Positions 27,021 through 34,910 of a stretch of DNA of 34,910 bases are shown piece by piece. The position numbers and the translations under genes are program-made. The notes beneath the pieces were generated by a model. That model did not search any database. It saw nothing but the letters and a program-made list of their open reading frames with translations, and was not told where the DNA came from. How positions within the stretch are numbered: position 1 is the first letter of the stretch; each line of letters starts with the position of its first letter. Source of the DNA: Candidatus Magasanikiibacteriota bacterium (lineage in GTDB: Bacteria > Patescibacteriota > Patescibacteriia > Magasanikbacterales > UBA922); assembly GCA_002716765.1 (NCBI GenBank), contig PBBY01000020.1, positions 1 to 34,910 of the forward strand, in the 5' to 3' direction.

Positions 27021-28664
27021 TTACAATGTTTCGCCAATTTTTTTATCTTTCATTTTATCTCGAAGTTTGGCAAATTTGGTATCATGCCAAAACATAAGAC
27101 AGCCGTTACACCCTTTTCCGCAACAGGCGTCGGTACCAAATTTTGGTTTTTTTGTTTTAGGCTGCTTGTTGGATTTTGAGATCTCCTTTTTTTCTATTTT
27201 ACAACACACATCGGTTTTTTTGGATTTTTCACAGGGAGATTCTTTGGTACCGCAGCACGACCCTTGTGCTTCTACCGAAAAACTATGCATATCTCTTTTT
27301 AGTCTTGCTGGATCTGTAATAATACTTTTTTCTTTTCGTGCAACTGTATATTGTGGTAATAACTCTTTTATGTTTTTTCCTTCAAGTCCAAGGAAGATAC
27401 TTGCAGGAAGTCTAATAGCCTTGTTTTGTCCTGCTGAAACTGCTTCGGTAACTTCTCCTGTTTCTGCGTCAATGCACTCCGTGATTCGTAGGCGAATTGG
27501 TTCCCATAAAACAGGGGAGAGGATTTCTATTAAGTCTCCGGAGTCAATTCTATTTTTTACTTCAAAAATAATATCATCACCATCCCATTCTCGTATATAT
27601 CCAGCGTTTTCATATTGTGCTACAGATTTTGCGCTATCATAATTATGTGCCAAGTTAGTTAGCCTATTATTATGGAATGCCAAACTGTAACCACGATTTT
27701 GTAGTGTATAGAGTTCTGCTAAAAATGGTTCATGATCCCAGTTTTCTGGATCTGCCACCCACGCATCTATGGCATGTCTGTATGAGCGTGCAACGAGTGC
27801 GGCATAATAATTTGTTTTATTTCTTCCTTCTACTTTTAAACTATCTATACCAAGTTCAAGGTATTCGTTGAGTTTTGGCATAAGACACAAGTCTTTTGCG
27901 TTTAAAATATAGGCACCACGTTCTGTTTCTTGAATTGGCATAAATTCTCCCGGCCTAAACCCTTCCTCTAAGAAAAATTCAAACAAGTCTTTGTTTTCAT
28001 CTGTCAACTGAATTTCTTTGAGTGTGCCATCTTTTAATTGCACATGCATTTTATATTTCCATCGACAGCTTTGTGAACAATTACCTTGGTTTGCCCCACG
28101 TTCGGACAAAAAGTTAGACAGTAAACATCTTCCTGAATATGTCATACACATGGCCCCGTGAATAAATGTTTCCAGCTTTGTGTCTGGGCATTTTTCTTTA
28201 ATTTCTGCGAGTTCCTCAAAACTGACTTCTCGTGCAAGGACTACTAACTCTGCTCCTTGCTCTTTCCAATAATCAACAGTAAGATGGCTGCAGACATTAG
28301 CTTGGGTAGAAACATGTAATTCCAAGTCTGGTGCATGTTTTTTTACAAAAGCAAACACGCCTGGGTCTGCAATAATAACGCCATCTGGGTGTACATCTTT
28401 TATGGTATCTACCAAAGTCTTAAGCTTTGGAATGTCTTTGTTGTGACTAAACAAATTAAGTGTTAAATACACTTTTTTACCTTTTTTATGCGCATATTCT
28501 ATACCTTCTACCAACTCTTCAAGGGTAAATTGTGCTTTTGTTCGTAAAGATAGGTCTGGCGTACCGCAATATACCGCGTCGGCACCATAAAGAATTGCTG
28601 TTTTCATTTTGTGAAGTGACCCTGCTGGCATAAGCAGTTCCGAACGGAGTATTGGTTTTGGCAT
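27021..28664 (-). CDS. U32-family peptidase-like protein (TrhP/RlhA-type hydroxylation factor family) with Cys-rich C-terminal tail
   Basis: ELLMPAGSLHKMKTAILYGADAVYCG, LFIHGAMCMTYSGRCLLSNFL-like motif, RGANQGNCSQSCRW; tail CCGTKESPC...CC...DACCGKGCNGC. Confidence 0.9.
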   Translation of the reverse strand: MPKPILRSELLMPAGSLHKMKTAILYGADAVYCGTPDLSLRTKAQFTLEELVEGIEYAHKKGKKVYLTLNLFSHNKDIPKLKTLVDTIKDVHPDGVIIADPGVFAFVKKHAPDLELHVSTQANVCSHLTVDYWKEQGAELVVLAREVSFEELAEIKEKCPDTKLETFIHGAMCMTYSGRCLLSNFLSERGANQGNCSQSCRWKYKMHVQLKDGTLKEIQLTDENKDLFEFFLEEGFRPGEFMPIQETERGAYILNAKDLCLMPKLNEYLELGIDSLKVEGRNKTNYYAALVARSYRHAIDAWVADPENWDHEPFLAELYTLQNRGYSLAFHNNRLTNLAHNYDSAKSVAQYENAGYIREWDGDDIIFEVKNRIDSGDLIEILSPVLWEPIRLRITECIDAETGEVTEAVSAGQNKAIRLPASIFLGLEGKNIKELLPQYTVARKEKSIITDPARLKRDMHSFSVEAQGSCCGTKESPCEKSKKTDVCCKIEKKEISKSNKQPKTKKPKFGTDACCGKGCNGCLMFWHDTKFAKLRDKMKDKKIGETL

Positions 28665-28851
28665 AAAGTTTTAGGTTAATCTGTCTCCATAATACCAGGA
28701 TATTAGGAAATGTCCAAGTCACAGGGGTAGGAGGGTCGTTTTGAATGATTATATTGTTAGCCGTGAACCTATAAATATAGAGTAATTATACTGGAGTAGA
28801 AAAAACACTGTTTTATTTTAGGAATAAGGTTATCTTTCCACGCACTAATTA

Positions 28852-28880
28852 TTGACAACAAATTAGTTCGGATTTAGAAT
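28852..28880 (+). promoter_or_regulatory. Promoter of merC-like gene
   Basis: TTGACA-N17-TAGAAT. Confidence 0.75.
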
Positions 28881-28984
28881 AAGAACGTGAGATGTATTGC
28901 AACTCATTTTTATTTAGGAGGGTATGAGTTTTTGTAACTCGTAAGCACCTCTCAAACTTTTCTCAAAAAATTAAGGAGTTATGT

Positions 28985-29329
28985 GTGAAAGATAATGCTG
29001 TCTCTAAGGTTGGTCTTTTTTCTTCAATGATATGTGTGGTTCATTGTGTGTTCGCACCATTCTTATCTACCATAATTCCATTTTTTGGAATTGAGGCAGG
29101 TGGGCGATATGTTGAGGTGTTTTTCTGGTTACTGTGTTTGGTCGTCGTTTTTTGGCACGCCTTTAAGACTTCTGGTATCTTTCGGTGCTGTCTCTTGGTT
29201 GTTGCTATAATTGGGACTACAGGCTTATTAACTCATCACCATCTGTTGCTTGATTGTGGTTTTTGTGGGGTGAGCCTGGCAATGTGCTATGGTTTGTTTA
29301 CTAAAAGAGTACCTCATGTTTGTGGTTAG
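28985..29329 (+). CDS. MerC-domain membrane protein
   Basis: SKVGLFSSMICVVHCVFAPFLSTIIPFFG, four hydrophobic segments, LLDCGFCG; GTG start after AAGGAG. Confidence 0.75.
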   Translation: MKDNAVSKVGLFSSMICVVHCVFAPFLSTIIPFFGIEAGGRYVEVFFWLLCLVVVFWHAFKTSGIFRCCLLVVAIIGTTGLLTHHHLLLDCGFCGVSLAMCYGLFTKRVPHVCG

Positions 29330-29355
29330 ATGGGAATGTGTTAGAGGTGTATAGG

Positions 29356-29382
29356 GGCAGGTTTTTATTCATAAAACCTGCC
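29356..29382 (+). terminator. Intrinsic terminator of merC-like gene
   Basis: GGCAGGTTTT-tattcat-AAAACCTGCC, 10-bp stem followed by TATTTTAA. Confidence 0.65.
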
Positions 29383-29394
29383 TATTTTAATGGA

Positions 29395-29422
29395 AAAAAG
29401 TGAGCCAAAAGACTCGCTTTTT
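29395..29422. terminator. Bidirectional intrinsic terminator-like hairpin
   Basis: AAAAAGTGAG-ccaaaaga-CTCGCTTTTT. Confidence 0.65.
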
Positions 29423-29563
29423 ATGTACCGAAATATAAGAACAATGCCACACTGCGCTTGGTTAGCTATACGACTATGACTCACACAAACATGCTATTTG
29501 TATATGTGATTAGTTTGTTTGCATAGTCAAACCTCTAGGACTCTCACCCAATCCTCCACAACA

Positions 29564-29587
29564 AAACACTCCTTTCGGAGTGTTTTT
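29564..29587. terminator. Terminator-like hairpin downstream of the tRNA-Ser genes
   Basis: AAAACACTCC-tttc-GGAGTGTTTT, flanked by T tracts on both strands. Confidence 0.8.
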
Positions 29588-29589
29588 TG

Positions 29590-29676
29590 CGGAGAGACAG
29601 GGATTCGAACCCTGGGTGGGTTTAACCCCACAACGGTTTTCAAGACCGCCGCCTTAAACCGCTCAGCCATCTCTCC
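29590..29676 (-). tRNA. tRNA-Ser(UGA)
   Basis: GGAGAGATGGCTGAGCGGTTTAAGGCGGCGGTCTTGAAAACCG...GGTTCGAATCCCTGTCTCTCCG; anticodon loop CTTGAAA; long variable arm; no encoded CCA. Confidence 0.97.
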
Positions 29677-29711
29677 ATAACCTTAATTTTTTTAGATTGC
29701 ATAAAACAATC

Positions 29712-29804
<93 letters not shown>

Positions 29805-29823
29805 GTAAACAGGTATGGTCTAT

Positions 29824-29852
29824 AGTATACGGCAAAAATAGTAATTCGTCAA
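29824..29852 (-). promoter_or_regulatory. Promoter of the tRNA-Ser pair
   Basis: Minus strand TTGACG-N17-TATACT just upstream of tRNA-Ser(GCU). Confidence 0.75.
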
Positions 29853-30105
29853 TATTTTTGGATCTAATATTAAATATAGTCTGTGTATAGGATGTTTCTA
29901 TAAAAACCAGATTGTGCTATATATAATGTGTACTTAGTTTCCGGACGTTTTTTGGTACGGTGTATCTATTGTAGTTTTACATGTTTCTGTGCAGAACGTG
30001 TCTATGTAAAGATGTTTTAGTTATTATTTTAACCCTTTACCATTCTGGTATTTACGGATAGGGGAATAATTTGTTATACTATACATAAAATAGCTTCATG
30101 TAATT

Positions 30106-30573
30106 ATGTCATATAATAACAGTGATCAGCCAGAAATTTATGAAATGATTCTTAACCCCCATGGTTCGGAAGGTTCTTCTGTGTCTTCAGTCAAAAAACA
30201 AGAGGAATTTGAGCAATCTGACTGGCATGCTCATCACGATGAAGGGCAATTAGCGGTAGATGTTGCACAAACTAAAAAAGAGGTATATGTTATATCTACT
30301 TTAGCTGGTGCACTTGCCGACAAACTAGAGATTTATGTGCATAATGATTTACTTACCATTCGAGGTATAAGACGAACTCCTTTGTCTGTTGCAACAGGTG
30401 TACACTACTTTCACAAAGAATGTTATTGGGGAAAATTTTCCAGAACTATAGTTTTGCCAGTCGAAGTAAAAGGCGACTTAGCTCGCGCCGAATATAGTAA
30501 TGGTGTGTTAGTTATTCGCGCCCCAAAACAAGTGTCACAAAGAAAAATTCCTATTACCATTATAGAAGACTAG
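30106..30573 (+). CDS. Hsp20/alpha-crystallin small heat-shock protein
   Basis: alpha-crystallin domain: QLAVDVAQTKKEVYVISTLAGALADKLEIYVHNDLLTIRGIR...FSRTIVLPVEV...ARAEYSNGVLVIRAPK. Confidence 0.9.
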   Translation: MSYNNSDQPEIYEMILNPHGSEGSSVSSVKKQEEFEQSDWHAHHDEGQLAVDVAQTKKEVYVISTLAGALADKLEIYVHNDLLTIRGIRRTPLSVATGVHYFHKECYWGKFSRTIVLPVEVKGDLARAEYSNGVLVIRAPKQVSQRKIPITIIED

Positions 30574-30625
30574 TAATTTTTTCTGTATTATAACGGTGAT
30601 AGGTGTATCATCAGTTTTTGTTTAT

Positions 30626-32662
30626 ATGAAAAAAATAAAAAAAATATATACCGACAAACTCATGCGATTTTCTTGGCGGAGAATCTGGGTTTTTGTTATT
30701 TCTGTTGCTGTTATCGTAGGTATTATTTTTTTCGGAACAGTGCTTTATGCAAGAGGGTATGATGGTAAGGTAATTCCTGGTATTACCATTGGAAATATAC
30801 CAATTGGCGGCATGACAGAACAGCAATTAAAAACATTTTTGCAAGACATGTCCGATAAACTACTCAACGAAGGTGTGGGGCTGAAAATTGAAACCGAAAA
30901 AGGAGTAAAACGCACTACGTTGTATCCGGTAATTGTTACAGAAGATAAAACAATAGAATTGTTATACATAGATGTAGAAAAAGAAGTGGAAAGATTATTG
31001 CAATTAGGAAAAGCACAAGATATATTTACTCGTGCAGTGGTTATTTTGCGCAGTAGAATTAACGGAAAGGAAGAAACAATTTCCCATATAACACTCGACA
31101 AAGAGGCGATTTCAGATATGTTGCAAAGCTATATCGAACCATACGAAACGCAACCAAAAGACGCAGAAATTATTATAGAAAGTGTCCAACCATTTTCTTA
31201 TGATATTACAGAAGAGGTGGTGGGGAATACGTATGATTATGCGAATGTTTTTCATGTATTACATCGCGATTGGTCCAGATTGCAAGTGCCAACATTAAGC
31301 GCTTTTGTAAAAACGGTAGAAGTGCCAGAAATTACAAAACAAGATATTGAATTAATAGTAGATCGACTCGACGACGTGTTTAATACTGGTTCAATCGTGC
31401 TTACATATACGCATCCACAAACCGCATCGGTAGAAAAGTGGACCATAAGTATTACACATATTGCAAAATGGCTGACGTTATTTAAAGATGAAGAAAATGT
31501 TTTGGTATTCCATTTAGACAAAGAGTTGGTAGAAAACTATATAAAAGAGCATATTGCTAACACCATTGATGTGCCAGCGGTAGATGCAAAGTTTTCTATT
31601 GGAGACGACGGAAGAGTGCGCGAGTTTCAAACATCTCGTCCAGGAGTGCGTGTTGATGTAGAAAAAACATATGATGTAATAAATAATGTATTTATGCAAC
31701 GGACGTGGCACGACGAAGGTGTGGCAAAAAGTGTCCAAATTATTACCACACACACCGAACCGCTCGTTCGAACAACAGAAGTTAATGATTTAGGAATTGC
31801 AGAAAAACTCGGAAGCGGTTCTTCGAGTTACGCCGGAAGTCCAAAAAACAGAAGAAGAAATATACAAAATGCCGTAGAAAAATTACATGGTATATTACTT
31901 GCGCCAGGAGAAGAGTTTTCCACCATAGAGCATACACAACCGTATACGGTAGAAGGTGGCTACTTACCAGAATTAGTAATAAAAGGAGACGAGTTAAAAC
32001 CAGAAATTGGTGGTGGTTTATGCCAAATCGGTACCACGCTATTTCGTATGGCAATGATGAGTGGACTAGAGATTACAGAAAGAAGAAATCATTCTTTGGT
32101 TGTAGGCTATTATAACGACAGATCAAACGGACTTCCCGGAACCGACGCCACCATTTACGAACCACGCCCAGATTTTAAGTTTAAAAATGACACAACACAT
32201 CACATTCTTATCCAAACATATAATGACACAAAAAAACAAGAGCTAGTCTTTACTGTTTGGGGAACCCACGACGGAAGAACAGCAACATACTCTCCGCCGG
32301 TGGTAGAAAGGTGGATTCCATACGGAGAAACACGTATTGTAGAAACCACCAAATTAGCTCCCGGAGAAAAAGAGTGTCAACATGCATTTAGAGGAGCCGA
32401 TGCACACTTTACCTATACACGAACGCTTTTGGGCCAAGAAACAGAAGAGCGCTTATTTGAAAGTCATTATAGACCGCTTCCAGAAATTTGCTTACTTGGT
32501 ATAGATCCAGAAGAAGAAATAGTAGAAGAACGGGATTTAAGCGATGCGTTTGGTGATACGCAAGATCAAGAAGGTGTCACAGAAAATATACATGTAGTAA
32601 AAGTGGTAGAAGAAAAAGTAAAAGAGGAAAAGATAGAGAAAGAAGAGGAGAGTGTGGAATAA
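30626..32662 (+). CDS. VanW family protein (membrane-anchored)
   Basis: N-terminal TM; central APGEEFSTIEHTQPYTVEGGYLPELVIKGDELKPEIGGGLCQIGTTLFRMAMMSGLEITERRNHS is the VanW signature. Likely start MKKIKKIYTDK at 30626. Confidence 0.9.
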   Translation: MKKIKKIYTDKLMRFSWRRIWVFVISVAVIVGIIFFGTVLYARGYDGKVIPGITIGNIPIGGMTEQQLKTFLQDMSDKLLNEGVGLKIETEKGVKRTTLYPVIVTEDKTIELLYIDVEKEVERLLQLGKAQDIFTRAVVILRSRINGKEETISHITLDKEAISDMLQSYIEPYETQPKDAEIIIESVQPFSYDITEEVVGNTYDYANVFHVLHRDWSRLQVPTLSAFVKTVEVPEITKQDIELIVDRLDDVFNTGSIVLTYTHPQTASVEKWTISITHIAKWLTLFKDEENVLVFHLDKELVENYIKEHIANTIDVPAVDAKFSIGDDGRVREFQTSRPGVRVDVEKTYDVINNVFMQRTWHDEGVAKSVQIITTHTEPLVRTTEVNDLGIAEKLGSGSSSYAGSPKNRRRNIQNAVEKLHGILLAPGEEFSTIEHTQPYTVEGGYLPELVIKGDELKPEIGGGLCQIGTTLFRMAMMSGLEITERRNHSLVVGYYNDRSNGLPGTDATIYEPRPDFKFKNDTTHHILIQTYNDTKKQELVFTVWGTHDGRTATYSPPVVERWIPYGETRIVETTKLAPGEKECQHAFRGADAHFTYTRTLLGQETEERLFESHYRPLPEICLLGIDPEEEIVEERDLSDAFGDTQDQEGVTENIHVVKVVEEKVKEEKIEKEEESVE

Positions 32663-32675
32663 TATATAAAATAAT

Positions 32676-32710
32676 AAAAGATCAAAGAGTGCTACTTGGT
32701 CTTTTTTTTT
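32676..32710 (+). terminator. Intrinsic terminator of the VanW gene
   Basis: AAAAGATCAA...TTGGTCTTTTTTTTT. Confidence 0.75.
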
Positions 32711-32761
32711 GCTAAATTTACTAAAATATAAAAATAATATATAAAAAAATAGTAATATTCC

Positions 32762-32790
32762 TTGACAAAAGTAGTAATATATGGTAAGAT
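32762..32790 (+). promoter_or_regulatory. Promoter of the 313-aa ORF
   Basis: TTGACA-N17-TAAGAT. Confidence 0.8.
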
Positions 32791-32887
32791 TGTTTTACCT
32801 TTTCGTAATTGTGGCATAATTTTTTGTCACTTTTGCTCTTTCAAAAACTCCATAACCCCGCTCCAAGAGAGCGAAGGAGAAAAAACA

Positions 32888-33829
32888 ATGACGATACAAG
32901 AAACAAAGCAAATCAATGGCCAACGAAAAATCCAACCCCAACTTTCTGACGCAGAAATTAATGAACGACTAAAATCTGTAGGGGACGAGACAACCACCTT
33001 AGAAGAAGCCAGAAAAGACCCTTTCTTAATGAGCACGCTTTGCGCTCTTTCTGATGATGGTCACGATGAGGGAGATGGAACCGACGGTACTGGTACTACG
33101 CTACCTGTGAACTTTCTAACAAAAGATTATGTTGTGCCTCGGGTCAATTTGACCCCTCCACCTCAAGATGAAGATGGTGAGTATGATGAGTGGTACGAAG
33201 GTGATGAGTATGATGATGAGGAGGATGAGCCTGTGAGCGATCAGAACTTGGAAACTGCTCTAAAGGATGCACCTGCTTCTGAGACTCAGCCTGTTTCAAA
33301 GAAAGGTGTTCAACCTGCTTCTAAGACTAAGTCAAAACCTCAAAAGAAGCCAAAGCCTCGTAGACAGGGTGAAGGTGATAAAGCACGTATAATGCGTATT
33401 GCAGGGGAGGCTCTTCCGGGCATTGTCCCGAGTGAGGTGGTAATACAGGGTGGTCGTATAGATAAATTCAGGCTCATCGCCTGTCGTGAGATCTATAAAG
33501 TGTTACCGCACTTGATAGAACAGCTAAACAGCTGTCGCTCCTTTGGGCCTAGTCTCGACCTTAATGATCTCTTTGATCAGGCAGACGAGATGGTGGCTGC
33601 GATCAATCATGTCCTTACCGAAGGGTTTGGACTGAGGGGGAAGGAGCTTCATAAAGCTGCTTTTCAGGTGGTAACCGAAAAGGTTGCTCGAGACCTGCAG
33701 AAATGTGACAACAGACACCTCGGGCTGCTTGTATCTCTTATTACTACTTTTTGTTGGGAGCATGTCCGTTTTGAGCGACAACGACCTCAGCGTCCGCGTA
33801 GTAATAGTGGGCAGCGACAAGATCGGTAA
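32888..33829 (+). CDS. Hypothetical protein, 313 aa, with acidic/basic low-complexity linker and helical C-terminal domain
   Basis: GGAG RBS then ATG 32888 (MTIQETKQINGQRK). The track's TTG start at 32762 is the -35 box of the promoter. Confidence 0.75.
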   Translation: MTIQETKQINGQRKIQPQLSDAEINERLKSVGDETTTLEEARKDPFLMSTLCALSDDGHDEGDGTDGTGTTLPVNFLTKDYVVPRVNLTPPPQDEDGEYDEWYEGDEYDDEEDEPVSDQNLETALKDAPASETQPVSKKGVQPASKTKSKPQKKPKPRRQGEGDKARIMRIAGEALPGIVPSEVVIQGGRIDKFRLIACREIYKVLPHLIEQLNSCRSFGPSLDLNDLFDQADEMVAAINHVLTEGFGLRGKELHKAAFQVVTEKVARDLQKCDNRHLGLLVSLITTFCWEHVRFERQRPQRPRSNSGQRQDR

Positions 33830-33923
33830 CGCCCTAATCGGTACTAAATAGCCAGCTCCCTTCTTTTCCTCATCCATTCGACATAAGATGGAGGAATCTG
33901 GCAATACTGCCAAAAAAATCTAC

Positions 33924-33949
33924 AAGACCGCTTAACAACCGGTCTTTTC
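33924..33949 (+). terminator. Intrinsic terminator
   Basis: AAGACCG-cttaacaac-CGGTCTTTTCT. Confidence 0.7.
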
Positions 33950-34004
33950 TAATACATAAATTTTGCTAAAATAAGCCAAAAAACCCTTAATTTGGTCCTA
34001 ATAC

Positions 34005-34033
34005 TTGACAAAACCTAAAAAATATGGTATTAT
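34005..34033 (+). promoter_or_regulatory. Promoter driving the putative ncRNA
   Basis: TTGACA-N17-TATTAT. Confidence 0.8.
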
Positions 34034-34039
34034 TATATG

Positions 34040-34365
34040 TTGTGTGAAGATTGCTTGTCATTCTTGGCACAGCCATAAGACTTAGCGAATTATTGAAGCT
34101 ACGAAGTATGTCTAAGATTTTAAACGATAGAACTTGTTGACTTCCGATACGTCTTATACACCAAAACGCGTTTTTGGTACAGAATTGGTTCTTATGTGAT
34201 TTGATGGCGATAGATGAACGTAGGAATTATTCTGTATCCACGACAAGCATGGAGATGAGTTGGTGGCCCAAGCTGGCTCCGGCTCGTTTTTGACCAAGAA
34301 CTCATCTTCTTGGATGCAGCAAAAAAAATATATAAGAAAAACACCCGTCTTTGGCGGGTGTTTTT
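34040..34365 (+). ncRNA. Putative structured non-coding RNA of about 325 nt, family unknown
   Basis: Consensus promoter upstream, 11-bp terminator downstream, no long ORF, several nested perfect inverted repeats (34075-34081/34151-34157; 34160-34166/34172-34178; 34178-34185/34229-34236; 34253-34261/34299-34307). Confidence 0.6.
34337..34365. terminator. Bidirectional intrinsic terminator between the ncRNA and clpP
   Basis: AAAAACACCCG-tctttgg-CGGGTGTTTTT. Confidence 0.9.
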
Positions 34366-34378
34366 CATTGGTAATATA

Positions 34379-34910
34379 TTATTGCTGTATCACTTTGTCG
34401 GCCAATCCATATGCCACTGCCTCTTCTGCAAGCATAAAATTGTCTCTGTCGCTGTCTTTTTCTACCACGCTCATTTTTTGTCCGGTATGTTCTGCCAAAA
34501 TTTTGTTGAGTCGTGCTTTCATTTCTATAATTCGTTCTGCATGAATTTGAATATCGCTGGCTTGTCCTTGCATACCACCCATTACCTGATGAATCATAAC
34601 CTCACTATTTGGCAAGCAAAAACGCTTTCCTTTTTCTCCGGCTGCCAACAGTACCGAAGCCATGCTTGCTGCCATACCAATACAAATTGTTGAGACGTCT
34701 GGTTTAATATATTGCATGGTGTCGTAAATGGCGAGTCCAGAAGTAACCGATCCACCGGGAGAATTAATATAGAGCTTAATATCTTTTTCTGGATCTTGGT
34801 TTTCTAAAAAGAGTAATTGGGCAATCATGGTATTTGCCACACTATCATTAATTCCGGTGCCAAGAAAAATAATTCTGTCTTTTAAAAGTCTTGAATAAAT
34901 ATCGTATGCA
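34379..34910 (-). CDS. clpP: ATP-dependent Clp protease proteolytic subunit, truncated at its 5' end by the window edge
   Basis: [38 protein letters not shown] (Ser), [10 protein letters not shown] (His); frame continues to the edge as [31 protein letters not shown]. Confidence 0.96.
   Translation of the reverse strand, partial: AYDIYSRLLKDRIIFLGTGINDSVANTMIAQLLFLENQDPEKDIKLYINSPGGSVTSGLAIYDTMQYIKPDVSTICIGMAASMASVLLAAGEKGKRFCLPNSEVMIHQVMGGMQGQASDIQIHAERIIEMKARLNKILAEHTGQKMSVVEKDSDRDNFMLAEEAVAYGLADKVIQQ

Noticed and set aside
26998-27642. 214-aa plus-strand ORF
   Set aside because: Antisense to the U32 peptidase gene, no RBS, no recognisable motif
29423-29563. Degenerate third tRNA
   Set aside because: A GGTTAG-like string on the plus strand and a GTTTG/CAAAC stem on the minus strand look superficially tRNA-like, but there is no TpsiC arm, no 7-nt anticodon loop and no acceptor stem
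34040-34365. tmRNA, RNase P RNA or 6S RNA identity for the ncRNA
   Set aside because: No TpsiC/acceptor pairing ending in CCA, no GAGGAAAGTCC-like P RNA core, and no single long rod-like fold seen by eye; a covariance search is still needed
34260-34693. Plus-strand ORFs 34260-34544 and 34310-34693
   Set aside because: They run through an 11-bp intrinsic terminator and into antisense of clpP

Overview
AT-rich bacterial window using the standard code (TAA, TAG and TGA all act as stops). Its gene families resemble Patescibacteria/CPR genomes; that taxonomic reading is inference. Left to right: a 5'-truncated Pro/Lys-repeat protein; a PrgI/VirB4 type IV secretion-like module followed by comF; a minus-strand cluster of four different Cys-rich secreted or anchored proteins that share one N-terminal motif, interrupted by a membrane-anchored, D1-only Clp-type AAA+ ATPase; recQ; a lexA-dinB SOS pair with a perfect palindromic operator inside the promoter; a PMM/PGM - VKOR - 53-aa ORF operon, where the 53-aa ORF is absent from the supplied track; a compositionally distinct surface-glycan island (two GT2, NodB deacetylase, HAD, APH-like kinase, AbiEii-like nucleotidyltransferase, convergent P-loop kinase); an ABC-F ATPase; small unknown ORFs; a chorismate mutase/U32 peptidase pair; a MerC-like gene with a structured leader; two tRNA-Ser genes; Hsp20; a VanW-family protein; an unknown 313-aa protein; an apparently non-coding, structured ~325-nt transcription unit with its own promoter and terminator; and clpP, running off the right edge. 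Best candidates for something undescribed: the Cys-rich family with its conserved N-terminus and nearby VKOR, the ncRNA at ~34.04-34.37 kb, and the kinase/nucleotidyltransferase module in the glycan island. No database or folding searches were run; product names come from recognised motifs.
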